Source: Klebsormidium nitens
Lineage: Eukaryota > Streptophyta > Klebsormidiophyceae > Klebsormidiales > Klebsormidiaceae
Direction: 5' to 3'
NCBI GenBank assembly: GCA_000708835.1
Contig: DF237368.1
Location: 1-64,000 of the forward strand
DNA length: 64,000 bases
Positions within the stretch are counted from its first letter, which is position 1. Each line of letters begins with the position of its first letter. The notes under the pieces were generated by a model. It was not told the DNA's origin, made no database searches, and saw nothing but the letters and a program-made list of their open reading frames with translations. Position numbers and translations under genes: made by a program. Below are positions 50,156 through 62,930 of the stretch, piece by piece.

Positions 50156-52101
50156 AGGGCGTGTTGGTCTCGAAGTGGGTCTGCACAAGACCCTAGGTAA
50201 CCGAAGATAGAAAGATTGAATGTCTAAACGGAAGGTGATGAGCATCGTTTTCGAAAAGTTCGATGACATGACCCCTTGATGCTGAACATGTATGCTCCTA
50301 GCGATGACAAGCCTTAAAAGCACTTTTCCAAGAAGGGTGCCGAGTCTTTGCAATGGACAGCACCCTATATCCTCGCTAAAAGACCACTGGCCCAAGAAAA
50401 TATTGCAGACGTCGAAACGGCCGGATTGGACGTTTGTCCATAGATTTCACATGGATGCATTCCCTGCCATGCAGAACTTTGTACCCTTCACGATGGTCAC
50501 TTTTCATACTCGTCGTAGCCACTAGGCCATCTAGGCTTGATACCGCACTGCAGTTGAAGCACAAAGCTTCGTGGCCGCTTGGCCAGCCTGTTACTAGCTA
50601 TATTTAAGTATGTCAATCCACGGTTGTAATTAATATATCCGATCGTACATGGTATGTTTTTGACGTTGAGTAGCTAGAGAGAAATCTGCTCGATCCAGCC
50701 CGCTGGATCGAATACGCAGTGCATCATTGATTCAACCATATACTACGTGAATTCTGCACTACATCGCTGCCGGAGATAAGCTACGTAACTCCTCGTCCGT
50801 AGGAATTCTGAATTGGGCCTCGCAAACCGTGGCGGTCTTGTAGGTACGATCATCATATGCATCATTTTGGCTGGCGGCCTGGCAGGCTCATGAGCAGATC
50901 CGCGGCCATGTGTGTTGTCAGCTGGCAAGATACTATAGACATGACGATGATCAGGTGTGAACAAACGCCAGCCTGTGGATATTGAAGAACAAAACCGATT
51001 ACATGGTCTGGCCCGGCCTGCCAATGAGGTGCCAGGATGTCACTAAAGATTTGTAAGTCACTTTGTGCAGCCTGGCTTTCCGGCTCTCAAACAGTGACGC
51101 ATCCTCATTTGCATGGCCGAGTAACTTTGTGATTGACTGAGCTCGACCGCACGCCCCTTATTAACAAACGTGTCTAGCACGCTCACACCAAATAATCAGA
51201 TCACGGCCTCGCGATATAACTCAACACACAAAACCGTCACCGGACCTTTAGAGTTTCATGTCCACCATCCTATGAGCTGCAAGCTTTGAAAGGCTTCAGA
51301 CTGTACTTCTAGCTGATCTAAATCTACAGAAAACATTGGTTCATAGGACTCAATAATGGGTAACTACATCGCCTCAGGGTAACCCAACGAAGTCTTCCAA
51401 GAATGGTCTCCCCAAGACCTTCTCCCAGTCCGACTGCTTTGCTTTCAAAAAATGGATGCTTCGACTGGGAACTACCTAGCTAGCTCCCTCTTGAGATTGC
51501 TGTGTTGCCTTTAGGTGTATGAAGTTGACAATCTCTTCGCCACCCCACTCTGCAGAGACGGAAAAGCTTCAGTCGTTGTGTACCGTTCTCTAATCACAGC
51601 AGCTTTAGGTGACTGCTATGTAACAGCGTGTTAGCGAGCAGGTTGGACAAAAGTCCACCTTCGGCGACTGAAGGCCAAGTTTTTCACTTTCGTGGTCGCC
51701 TTACTTGATGCCAAGAGATCATTTCCGCAAGCAACCGCGACTGCAAATATAACTGCCTTGCAAAACGCCGGCAATCTTGGTTGCTGAACGCCCGCTTTCA
51801 GCGTCACAAGACTTCACCAGCCTGCTTGACCGTCCCGCTTCGACAGACGGCCATCTCCAAAGCCCCAACCAAAGACTTACAATTGTTATGATCGTTCGGC
51901 TTGCTGGACGGACTGGAGCCTCTAACCTCTACCTAATTGACTTGAAAACGAGACAACATCTGACAGAACCCCAAAGAAAGAGCTTGAGCCATACGCTGCC
52001 AAACGAAGCTGCTCTAAAGTTTACGTACAACCTTCAGTGACATCCAGTCCGCCATCTTCAAGGCTGTTGTCAATCGTATGCCAAGCTTAAAATTGTGCTC
52101 C
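50156..52101. other. Convergent intergenic, uS5 / ankyrin gene
   Basis: This 1.9 kb stretch contains no supported gene. Short open frames lack domains. Further 3' exons of the ankyrin-repeat gene could lie in its right part, because that gene's last exon boundary is uncertain. AT-rich palindromic words occur around 50600-50750. Confidence 0.45.
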
Positions 52102-54538
52102 TTATTGACTTGTTGATCCTCCCATTCTCGTGGAAAAAAAGAGCACTATGCTTGGAAGACGCGTATGCATCAAACACCTAGCCATGACTTTAGCACCTCG
52201 TTTCGTTCCCCAGGAGGTAGACATGATCGAAATCTCACCTTCAGCGTAATCAATAGCTGTCCCTTTGTCGTTTGACATCGCGAAGACGTCAGCCCCCCGG
52301 TCGATCAGCAGGTTCGCCAATCGGACGTCGCTCTTGATGCAAGCGAATTGCAGGGCGGTGTTTCCGGACGCGTTGCGACCGTCGATTTCCGCACCGTTGT
52401 CCAACAAAAACTCGGCAACTTCAGGGTGCTGCGCAGGGGATGGTAAGGTCTGGTTTTGTTCCAAATGTTGAGAAACAGCAAAGCCTTCGTCTCTGCTTCT
52501 GGTATGTGCGCAGGGAGCGCGGAGGAGTTCATTCCTGAGTGTCCTGCTTGAGAAATGCAGAATACTCGGAAGAGGCCAAGCGTTGGCTACAGTGCGAGAC
52601 AAAGCAAAGACACCACAAGTCAGTTTGGGGTGCTGCCATGGAGATGGAAAGACTTAGTGGAGTTTTACCATGAAAAGCAGCAAGAAAAAGAAAAACATTC
52701 TCGTCAATGTTAGGGCCCTGCGAAACAAGGGCAACAGGCTCTGTATTATGTGGACAATTTATCAACCATAGGAAACCGATTGAGGGAATCGCATCCAGAA
52801 TACCGCTGAAAGTTGCCTCGCCTGTAGAGCAAAGTTTGTAACCCGCAAATTCTTTCAGGCCTGCTAGAACAGGGAGATTTTATCTTTCTCTCTTAAACTC
52901 TCTTTGGGCAAACCGTCTCCGAGGCCCCTATGCAACCAGGGCAAGTTGGGAGGTTGGGAGAGGTAATGCTTCCCTACCAACAATGCGCCCTTTTTCCAGG
53001 ATCTCACAGGTAAGCGCCCTCTAAACTTCATTCAGGCAGGACACAACAAAACACTTGATCATGCAAGCTGTGGGTAGTCAAAGAGCTTTCAGATCAGTGG
53101 CAGGTGTATGCCTTAGGTTAAACGAAACTTTGGAAGGGGTATTCTTCTAGATACAGCCAACACATCTACAGCATATACAAGGGAACTGCTTTCCTGCAAA
53201 GAAGACCCGCAGTTCTTACTCGCCCAACTGTGACTGGCCTTTATCTGCGGATACCTTTACTGTGAGGAGTAGTCTCAGGAATACAAACACATTTATCGAA
53301 ATACGTTGTTTTTAGCGACAAGCACAACGGGAGCCCATGCCTTGCTGCTCATAAAATGATGCTCAAGTTTGTCAGCTGTCAATGTAAGCATGATACACAG
53401 ACTGAAGTTGGCTCTGAGCGAAGAAGAAAATCAATGTACTCTGTGCATCCAAGTGCCTGTTCCCTCGAACAAGTGGAGGAAGCTTAAGCAAGGCAAGAAA
53501 TCTGTGGAGCTGGGTTGGTTCTTACCTGGTAAAAGACACTAAGTTGAAGCGCAGTCCAACCTCCCTTGTCTGGATTTGGCTGGTTCACGTCAATCCCTCC
53601 GGAAGCAAGCAGCTCTTTGCAGAGCCTTAGGTCGCCGGACTTGGCGGCTTCCTGCTTGGGAGGAACAGCGCAATTTTAAATTCTTTGGGGATTCTGTGTG
53701 TGTTCCGACGGATTGATGCAAGGTCAGTAGGCGTGTGCAAAAGCATGTGCCATGGTATTAAGTCCTTGATTAAGCCGAGCTTCCAATCCTAAGAGTAGGA
53801 AAAATGACTCGCAAAAGGATTGGGCATGGATTACGTGGCTGCATGAAGCAAGTCTTGGTGCTCTTCAAAGAGAGTTGACCTACAGTGCGAAAGATTTCTT
53901 CACGTCCACGGAAACCCCAAGTTCAATCTCAGGGAGACAAGGTTAAAAGTGTTGGGGTAAATATTTGGGTGTGTACTCATGTTGTACGGCTCCTAGGGAG
54001 CAACAGCATAGCTGTAGCTTGCTGCTGACCTGAACGGGCCCTTTGAGTCAGTGTGAAGCAAATCTTGCGTACGTCATGCATCAATACAAAAGGCCCTCAA
54101 TGCCAGACAATACGAGCCCCAGAACTCGATGCTATGACGCAGAAGCCCTGATAGTCCGGTGAATTTGTGACAGAGCCCTTCAGTATTTGGTTGCCCTCTG
54201 ACACTCACCCTGAATTGGTCGCTTGCAATGTCCACTGGCGCGTCGGCTGCTCCCCTGACATCCACAGAGCCCCGCACTAAAACGCATTTTCCCTCCCGCA
54301 GGCGCAGTGGCCCCCGGTTCTCACCTCTCCTAATCTCACTAAGTTGCAAGCTGCCCTGCCAGCTACCCACAGAAGCTGGAGTCACATTCAACTGCCGCCA
54401 TCTTGGACAATGCTGTGAACGTCGGACACTGAGCTGGCAGTTCGTGCTCCACCGGTGGCTCCCTGCATTGCAGCTTGGTGAGACAAAGAAGGCGTGGGAT
54501 ATGCATCTGCAGGCAGCAGTGGCCGCATGGGCAGACAT
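52102..54538 (-). CDS. Ankyrin-repeat protein, candidate plastid-targeted
   Basis: Exons in transcript order 54538-54209, 53651-53526 and 52428-52239 join in phase 0. A GTGAGA donor at the end of the third suggests one more exon that I could not place. Reading through without splicing reaches a stop at 52102, giving 260 residues. Residues 1-60 are Ser/Ala/Arg/Cys-rich with almost no acids, resembling a transit peptide. From residue 111 there are three ankyrin repeats: AAKSGDLRLCKELLASGGID then GGWTALQLSVFY; HPEVAEFLLDNGAEID then SGNTALQFAC; and DVRLANLLIDRGADV then GTAIDYAEG. Ankyrin repeats mediate protein-protein contact; the partner is unknown. The start Met at 54538 is the first in frame preceding the basic N-terminus. 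Confidence 0.75.
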
Positions 54539-55130
54539 TGTGATAGCGTATTTAAGAACGCTCAGCTGGATGGTTTTCCGCCAGGCCCAGGCCGACCGAC
54601 CTGTGACCAGACAGTATGCAAAGCCTCTCTCCTGCAGGGATGTACCGAAGTTGGAAGGCAAAGGGGCCCAGTAAAAGCGAGCCAACTTAGGATGGAGGGC
54701 TTTGATCAACAGACAAAGAGCACCTCGTGAGGCCCAGCTAGGCCCTACTAAAAAGTTTTCAGAGTTGAAATATCCTAGACTCAGAGTCACAGGACCTAGA
54801 GCTTGAAGTTGCAGGCTTTTGGCGATTGTCAGATCACCAATAACCGTCGATTGAAGCCTCCGGGCATGTAGGCCCTCCGATGAAGGGATCATCAACTTGG
54901 AAAAGAAGGCGGGAACTTCTCCACAGAATAAGAGCTGGCGACCAAATGCGATTAGCTGGTACCAAGATGGTCGCCATTCTGCAATCGTTCAGAGCAGAAT
55001 CAGTGCTCGGCCCGGAAGCTGGTTGTTCTATTAAAGTTAAACTTCAATGCAATGACAACAATCTGCATTCTTTGTCTCAAAATCTCAGCAAGCTGAGAAG
55101 GTCTTACGCCGTCTGGAGTTGGGTTGAGCA
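54539..55130. promoter_or_regulatory. Divergent promoter region, ankyrin / F-box-ARM
   Basis: 592 bp separate the two start codons. The region should hold both promoters and leader sequences. No specific element is recognised. Confidence 0.45.
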
Positions 55131-58100
55131 ATGGAGCCACACAGCAACAGCTTCGATCGGCTAAGCGACGATCTCTTGGGGTGCATCTTTGAGAAACTCT
55201 TGTGGAATCCTAATGCATTTGGCGTGGTGAAGGGGCGCGAACGTGTGCGGTTGGAGTCTGTCTGCAAACGGTTTCAGGAGCTTGTCCACAGGTTTGGAAG
55301 TCTGGATTGGGAGTTCAAAGGGCCTCGGGATGAAGACGCCTTCTTGCGATACATGTTCCGGCAGAGAACTTATGCAACTCCTTTGACAAGGGTGAATCTA
55401 GAAGTGCGCTCTTCAGTCAATGTCATAGCAATCCTGCAGTCGCTCACCTTCTCAACCCAGGGGTCCCTCCAGGAGCTGCACTTGTTCGTCGGCATTCTAA
55501 GCATAGTCAAATGGGAGTATGTGTTTCTGCTCCTTACAGAAGCGCAACAGCTCCAAACCTTGGACCTTTTCCTGTGGGGAAGGGAGCAACTGTCGGTTCC
55601 TCTGCGCTTTCGTGTCCCCTGGGGCTCCAAACCCCTGCCGAAGCTGAGGGCGCTGACGCTGTATGGGTTTGCCATTCCTGGTTCCGATTGTGACCAGTTC
55701 CTGCAGTCCTTTCCGTCGTTGGAAACTCTGGAGCTCCATTCCTTTGAGGGGCAAACGTACAGCTTTGGGGTTGCGGAGCTGGACAAGGTGTTCCTGTGGG
55801 GCAATGAGAATGCTAGTTTTGATCTAAGAAACTCGGCAAGGGCTAGCGTGCCAAGGAGTCTTGAAAAGGTGGTTGCCTTGATGGAAAGTGGAAGCCTGGC
55901 AACTAGAGAAAAGGCCGTGTCTGCTCTGTTGTCCCTTTCAAACAATGCCTTGAGTAGGAAGGCAATAGCGGCTTTTCCTGGGAGCTTGCAGAGTTTGGTG
56001 GAGCTTATGGACTACGGCGGCGTGCCTGCCGCTCTTGCAACTCTACAAAAGCTAGCCGACGAGCCCCAAAACACGAGGATCATAGCACAACTTCCAGGCT
56101 GCCTGCAGAAGCTGCTGTCTTGCCTAGAACACTACCGTCCAGACCGGCATGAGCCTGCTGCTGCGATGCTGGTCAAGTTTGCATTGGTTGCAGAAGTGGG
56201 TAAAATAATGGCTGGTGACTCCAAAGTGTTGGACCGACTGGTGAAGCTTCTAGACTGTGGTATGGGGAGGGCGCCTGTGCTAGCGGGGTGGGTGCTCCTG
56301 CAATTGGCAAGTGATGGGGACGTAAAGGCTAGTGCTGGTGAGCAGAGGTGCCTCCTAAGATTGGTCGCTCTCTTGGAGGACGCAGGCGTTAGCATCCGAC
56401 TTGATGCTTTGCTGAGAGTTCTGTGCAATGACAGAGAGATTCGTAAGTCAGTGACGTCGACGCCTACTTTCTTCAACCAGTTGGTTGGCCTTCTGGCGAG
56501 CACGAGCGCGGAGTTGCAGACTGCTGCTGCGGAGGCCCTGCACAACATGGCGAGGGATGATGCGGACCGGAAGGTGATAGTGGCCACTCCTCAGTGCCTA
56601 GAATCCCTGCTGAAGCTCGTTGGAGAAGGGGAGGACAACGCATCGGAGAGAGCAGCGAGGGCACTTTGGAGATTGGCGGGGGAAGCCACGGTGTGCAGTG
56701 CGGTCGCAGCAGACCCGGGGGCGCTCCAGACGTTGGTGAGCCGCTTGAGTGGTGAAAGCAAGCCAGTGCAGCATTCGGTTGTGGGGCTGTTGACGACTTT
56801 GGCGAGAGATCCCACAGCCAGGCAAGCTGTGGCAAGGGCGCCGGGGTGCTTGCTTGCGCTCGTCTCTTTGATGAAAGACAAGAGGGCTGACATTCGGAAA
56901 AACGTCTGTGGGATGCTATGGCAAATGGGGCTCCACTCCGCTACTCAAAATGAGGTCCTCAATGTGCCTGAGGTGGTGTCAAGGCTAGGGGAACTTATAG
57001 GTGAGGGAGTGTCACCAGGGGTGGTCGAGGCGGCAGCGGGGGCTTTGCAAAGCTTGGCAGGGAGGACGGTGATCAGGAAGGCCATTGCTAGCCTGCCGGG
57101 GTGCCTGCAGAGGCTCGTCAACCTGCTGGGAGTTGCGGGCCGCACAGCAAGACTCGCCGCTTACGTGTTTGTGCAACTCGTCGTGGACGCTGACATGCGC
57201 AAGGTGGTCATTGAGTTGCCGGAGGCTTTGGAGAAGCTTGTGGGGCTTCTGAGCGTCGGCGGGGCGAAGGGGGCACACGAGCCGGCGGCGCGGGCATTGC
57301 ACAGCTTGGCAAGGACTCCTGAGTGTCGAGTTGCCATAGCTGCGGCGCCAGGCTGCCTGGGGAAGCTGGTTGGATTCCTTTCAAGCAGAGAGAAGCACGT
57401 TCAGCGTGAGGCAGAAAAGCTTTTGCAAAGCCTCTTGCTCGAGCCCGAGGTCAGACTGGCGGCAAGTAAAGTACCGGGAATGCGTGAACGGTTAGTGAGT
57501 CTTGTGGGGCGGGGATGGGGAAGCGCGCCGGAGGGGGCCGCGGGAGTTCTGTGGCAACTAGCGGCGCACGACGCTCAAGTTCGGACGAAAGCTGCGGCGG
57601 ACGCAAAGGTGGTCGAAGATGTGGCAAGCCATCCGGAAGACGCGAGCGCAGGGTTGCAGAAGGTGAAGGGGGAGGGCGGAGACGACGGCGCAGTGATACG
57701 GAAGTTGACGGATGGAGAGGGTGGGGACCGGAGCGCAGCAATGCAGAGATTGGCAGGGGGGGAGGGCGGGAGTGGCGCAGGTGCCAGAGAAGAGAAGGGC
57801 TTCTTGGAGGCGCTGACAACGTTTCTGCAGGCTGGCAGCAAAGATGTGCGAAAAAGCATTGCAAAGGCGCTCTGGGAGACAGGGAACCACGCCGCCGCCG
57901 TGCGTAAGGCCGCTCTTCAAGTGCCGAATCTGCTCCCAGCGCTGGTGGACCTTCTCAGCGAGGGGAACGCGGTCCCGGTGAAAGAAGCCGCGGCGGGGGC
58001 TCTGCAGAGCATAGCGCAAGATGCGGAGGCACGCAGCGCTGTAGCGGGCACACCGGGGTGCCTGCAGCAGCTGGGTGAGTTGTTGGAGAGCAGCGAGGGG

Positions 58101-59533
58101 CGCGTGAGCGAGCTGGCGGCGTGTGCGGTCTCTCAGCTGGCGGCCGATGAGAAATGGCGCAAGACGGTCGTGGAGTTGCCTGGGGCGGTGGAAAAGCTGG
58201 TGGACTTGTTAAATGCGGAGGTCCCCGCCGGGCCGCACAAACATGCGGCGAACGCGTTGCGCAGCTTGGTGTGGGACGGCGAGTGCCGACTCGTGCTAGC
58301 GGCCATGCCACAGTGCCTCGCAAAGTTGGTTAGTCTGCTCGGGGCCGAGAAGGAGCACGTGCAGAGTGAGGCGGCACAGGTGTTGTTCGGCTTGACGATC
58401 GTTCCAGAACCCCGGGCGGTTGTCTGGAAGTTGTCGGGCATTTTGGAGCGGCTCGTCAGCCTTCTCGGCAGCAGTAGCACCGCCGTCCAAGCATGGGCTG
58501 CCAGGGTACTGCAGAACCTGGCGCTCGACGACGAGTCCCGAAGGGAGATTGCGAGGGCGCCTGGGTGCCTGGACAAGCTCTTTGCGCTCCTCGAGTCTAA
58601 GTGCCTCCGCGCAGCCAAACAGAGTGTGATGGCCCTTTGGAACTTGATGGGGGACGATGAGGAGGAGGACGACGAGACCCGGGCCCTCGTCTTTGGAAAG
58701 CCAGGCCTCCTCGGGAAGGTGGTGGGCTTTCTGGATCCGGCTGTCGGTTTTGGCGCCCATGCCGCCGGCGGCTCTGCTGCTCGATTTCGTCCGGGGGCCC
58801 GGAAAACCGGAAAGCGTTGGTCGCTGTGCCGCGTTTCCTCGAGCATCTGGTGTGCCAGCTGGCGGGCGAGGACCCGGAGTACCCCACGTGGCTACTGATC
58901 GACCTTGCCGAAGACGCGGGGATCCGGGCAGAGATCGCCGTGCTGCCAGGGGCCCTGCAGAAGCTGGTGGAGCTTCTGACGCAGCCCTTCCTCCGGGAAG
59001 TGGCGCTGGAGGCCTTGAAGAAGTTTGCTGCTGACGCGGAGCTCGGGAAGGCGATTGCTGCGATGCCGGACTGTGTCCCAAGGCTGCAGACCTTAGCGGG
59101 TCTGCCGGAGACGGAGATTCACAAGGAGGAGGATCCCGGTCTCAGAAAAGGTGCTGCCAAAGTCCTCAAACTTCTGGGGGTGGAAGCGGTGGCGCCTTCG
59201 GGCGGGGCTGCGGCGGGGACGAAGGGAGCCGAGAGCGTCGAGGGTGCCAGTCCAAGTGCGGAGAGAGCCGGATGTGGGGAGGGAGAAGGAAGCGGGGCGA
59301 GAGAAGGGAATGGGGAAAAATCTGGAAGCGAGGAGAGAGCCGGAAGTGCTGAGAAGGCAGAAAGTGGAGCTGGAACTGCGGAGAAGGCCGGAAGCGCCGA
59401 AGAGGTTGGAAGCGCGGAGAGAGCGGGAGGTGCGGAGAGAGTCGGAAGTGCGGAGAAGGCTGAGAGCGGGGACGGAACGACACGAGCGGCGCCGGAATCC
59501 AGCAAGGAGGCGGAGCCGGAGCAACTTCATTGA
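55131..59533 (+). CDS. F-box and armadillo-repeat protein, two frame breaks
   Basis: An intronless frame starts at 55131. Residues about 8-55 are an F-box (FDRLSDDLLGCIFEKLL, then RLESVCKRFQELV). A leucine-rich segment follows to about residue 210, then a long array of roughly 40-residue armadillo repeats from about 240, each with a near-constant core such as PGCLQKLVSLL. The F-box, LRR, ARM order recalls plant ARABIDILLO proteins, but this array is far longer. F-box proteins recruit substrates to SCF ubiquitin ligases; substrate choice here is unknown. The first frame stops at 58898. The repeat pattern moves to a second frame near 58765 (AALLLDFVRG) and a third near 58796 (NRKALVAVPRFLEHL), then continues to a stop at 59531-59533. 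If both breaks are errors, the product is about 1,467 residues and ends in a low-complexity Ala/Gly/Ser/Glu tail. Confidence 0.8.
59240..59510 (+). repeat. Degenerate coding repeat in F-box/ARM tail
   Basis: Repeated words of the form GGAAGTGCGGAGAAGGC, with variants, encode a run of GSAEKAESG- and GSAERAGG-like units. The purine-rich strand is open in all three plus-strand frames, which is typical of simple-sequence expansion inside a coding tail. Confidence 0.7.
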
Positions 59534-60754
59534 GTGGCTTGGTGGACGGACGGGGGCTGCCAAAGTCGTGAGTCCGCGGTGAGTGTGGTTCTTTTCGAGT
59601 CGCTCAGGTGCTCTGTTTGCTTCCGAAGTCCCCCTTCAGGGAGTACATCGCGAAGGTTAGTCGATTGCATAGCTTCGTTCCATCACATTTTCGAGGCTGC
59701 GCTGGTCAAGATACAGCCAAGAATGGCGAGGCTACTTCGTGAAGCAGGTGCACCCCTTGGCAAAATGAACAAACAGTGGAGAGGGCCAATCGTGCTATTC
59801 GACAAAGAGACGTCAACTTTCTGGAAAGCTTTTGCTTCAAAGAGTCCTCGACTTTTTGGGACTTTTCGTATTCCGGGATCTCTTGACTCTTTGAGTTTGC
59901 CAAACCCTGCTGCTCGGTTGCCTAACGAGCTCAGCTTTCTCAGGTTAATAGTAGGCCTGAGGCACGGTTCGTGGTAGGCCGTTCCAGTGTCACTTTGATG
60001 AGGCGGCTGTGAGTGTCAATCTGCTTCGTGGATGATACCAGTTCGTCCCTGATTCTCTCCGATAAGCTTGGAAGGAAAGCTTTGATAGCAACTCTTTTCT
60101 ATGGATTTTGAGGCAAAGACTTGTGACTTATACAATGGTGCCTTGATTGACGGCTGTCCTGACAGTGTCCGTTTCAAGTGCAGGCCATTCATTCCCCACC
60201 TGCGCTAAGCCCGTCGACGGGAGTGCCAAAACTTATAGCTGTCGCTTTGCCGAACCCTCAGCCCCCACGTTCGCTTGACCTACAACCTTTGACGGTGAGA
60301 AGCAGACATTGCGAAAGCCGAAAACGGGGCGTAATTTCTTTTTCGGCTCTGGCTCTTCGGATGCGGCGTCTTGATTTATTGAGGTGCTCCCAAACTTGAC
60401 GTAGGGGAACGGTGAAAAACTTCGCTTGAAGGGTTTGTTTCAGCCTTCCTTTCAAATTAAAAATTATGTTCTTTCCGTCCAGCTGTCATGGCCGCGAACC
60501 CTTAAGGACCTCGGAACCGACTTTGTTGGGCTTGTGACACACAGTATTTACCCACTGCACATCCGGATTGAGGCCGAATCAGATTAGACCGCAAAGCTTT
60601 GTCTGTGCATGCCAAAGGCTGTTTTAAGGTAATATCTGGCGGATTTGCCAACGACAATATATGTCCAGCAATCACGGATCAAATACATTCGTGCGTCGCT
60701 GAGTCTCTTCCGTTCTTTCCAGGAAATCTGCTGTCCTGGTGTCTTGTAAGAGAA
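59534..60754. other. Intergenic after F-box/ARM gene
   Basis: No supported gene. Frames are under 150 codons and lack motifs. This stretch lies between the F-box/ARM gene and the RCC1-derived pseudogene array. Confidence 0.45.
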
Positions 60755-61172
60755 GCGACTGGACCGGATCTGGCCGGGGGAAACGGCGGGTGCGTGTGAC
60801 GTGCGGCTGGCGCCAGCGGAACCTACGGGTAAGGAAGCCTCTGACTTGGAGAGAACTTAAGAGGTGTTCTCCTCGTTCCTTCGGTGCAGCTTCGTTTCGG
60901 TCCACGTTTTGGTGTTGTTGCTCCGTCCAGACAGCGGCAGGCGACATTCTTCGAAGTCGGTTTGCATATCCCCATTCTGACCGTTTTGACGTGCCTGAGC
61001 CTCAGCATGGTAGAAGCCCGTTTCGTTCGTCGCGTCGAACCGAGGAATGCTGACCCGCTTTGAGAAGTTGGTTCGCATCTCTTACTAGGACCGGTTTGAC
61101 TTGCCTAAATTGCAACCTGGGAGATTCTGACAAATCCGTATCGTCCATTTTGAGGAATCCACAGACGCTGAC

Positions 61173-61430
61173 CCGCCACATCCCTTTCCCCCAGGTCACT
61201 GCTGCAGCTTGCCCTCTACTCGCTTCCCCTTGCTGACGTCACTTGAGGCTCCACCAACGTCAGCCACCGGGTCTCCCGTACTGCGGCCTGCTCCGGCATG
61301 ACGCCAAAAGCTCTTCTGGACGCGCGCATAATTGTGGAAGCCGTCTAAGCGACTCGGTCGAATCCGCTGGGGAGCACAAGGGGAGGATCTGAGGGGCCTG
61401 CCGGACTTAAGACCATGGTGAGTGATTGTC
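61173..61430 (+). repeat. Tandem unit element, copy 1
   Basis: It starts with CCCCCAGGTC and ends with GACCATGGTGAGT. The interior shares TGACGTCA, GGGTCTC.CGTAC and TTCTTCTGG.C with the copy at 62931-63195. AG and GTGAG at the ends suggest a former exon of about 220 bp. Confidence 0.65.
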
Positions 61431-61754
61431 TTGCGTCGGCCAAAAGCTTTTGCGCTCTGTGCCTCTGAGCTCGAACGCTCCCATGTCCCTGATGCGGTGC
61501 CTCTGTCAGCTCCTGCGGTGTTCAAGAAACTCTCTATGTTTCGATAAAGCTGAACAAGAAGCCGAGCTCCTCCAATATGTGACCCTGTTTCAAAGTCTCA
61601 CCTCGAACTGGCTCTCTGAGGGTGTTCCTGCTCCCAAGTTTAGGAATCAAGGTAAACAGGAACGTCTCTAAGAAAACGCTAGTGAAAACGAACGATAAAT
61701 CTTGTTTCCGTACATGATCTTTCTGTGCATCTTCCCTCTAACTTCGACGGATGA

Positions 61755-61990
61755 CACGTGTTCCTTCCCTGCCAGATCACGGGTGTCTGTTTTCTCCCGG
61801 ACCCAACATGAACGGTCACCTAGGCGGCGGCAGTCAACCCAACGGTAACGCAGCACGGTCGTGCGGGGTGCCCTGCAGCCACACTTCGTCGGCCACGTGG
61901 CAGCGGAGCTGAGCCACCCATTGGTGTGGCGAGGTCCCGGGGCGACCATTTGCCTGAAATACAGTGTAAGGAGTCGCCCTGTCCTGTAGT
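61755..61990 (+). pseudogene. RCC1 gene exon 5-like fragment
   Basis: This aligns over its whole length with the reverse complement of 15248-15439 and its splice sites, at roughly 80 percent identity by eye. The acceptor CTGCCAG and a GT near the old donor remain. The reading frame is interrupted. Confidence 0.8.
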
Positions 61991-62353
61991 GGCGCAATTG
62001 TTGCCTCCTGCCTGTGAAGAGTTCAGTAGATCTTTTGCGTACCTCGGCCGCAGTTTCTAATCTCGACTGGTGCAGACTCGTCGGTAGGTGTCGCTTCGCG
62101 AAAAGCGTTGCGTGGACCATCCGACAGTCTCGTCGAAAGCGGGGGTCTATGTAAGAGGGTACTTTCAAGGTCATGACGCGGAACGGAAAGCTTCTTATCA
62201 TCTCCTGAGTCAGTTCAGTCGAGGCGGAGAAGGTGCAGAATAGAAAGTGCGACAGATTGCCGTCTGGTTGGAAAGACGAAGCAGGCTCCAACGTCACGTG
62301 TTGTCAGCAAGCATCCATTATCTCACTGCCGCCCCACCTCCTGAGCCGGCCGC

Positions 62354-62635
62354 CCATGCAAATTTGATTCTTTTGCAGGTCTCGGCTCCTCCGGGTTACA
62401 CAGCTGAACCGCTTCGGGCCGGCTCGGCCGCGAAGCCGACTATGACGCTCACGGGGGATGGAGTCTTGAGAAGGTGCTTCCGCGGGCCGATGACGTCAGC
62501 CCGGTCACACCGGTGGCGGGGAAGGCGCACCCGGTGGCGGTTGTGACGTCAGGGACGGTGGTCGGAAGTCCTACGGTTAGGGAAGCAGGAGGTAAGGTTG
62601 CAGACCGCTTTTCAAGAAGCAGGGGGAGAGGAAGG
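62354..62635 (+). pseudogene. RCC1 gene exon 6-like fragment
   Basis: This aligns with the reverse complement of 14533-14749, including the preceding ATGCAAA..TTTTGCAG acceptor and the following AGGT donor and intron start. Frame-breaking changes remove the LYSWGWN blade motif seen in the intact gene. Confidence 0.8.
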
Positions 62636-62930
62636 TGGCTTTTTGCTCTCCTTTGATGCAGCTGTGTTCTGGCCCACCTTTAGTAGGAACCATTACTCCG
62701 TTAAAAAGCAACGGGCAACAGTCCCTTCGTTGTACCGGTTTGACCTGCCCGAACTCCAACTTCGAAAGTTCCGAGAAGTTCGTTCGTTCGTTGTATCCAA
62801 CCAACGGTTGCATGACACATTCTTCAGAAGTCGCACCGCATTCTTCAGTTGGACGGTCGTGACTTGCCTTTATCCCAGTACGGGAGCCTCCGATAAGTCC
62901 CCATCGTTTCCCTGCTGGACCAGTGGATGC

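Noticed and set aside
57515-57907. Arg/Gly-rich frame inside the F-box/ARM gene
   Set aside because: It is a shadow of the GC-rich armadillo coding frame.
58133-59081. Long minus-strand frames opposite the F-box/ARM gene
   Set aside because: They result from GC-rich codon structure of the sense gene and show no domains or splice logic.
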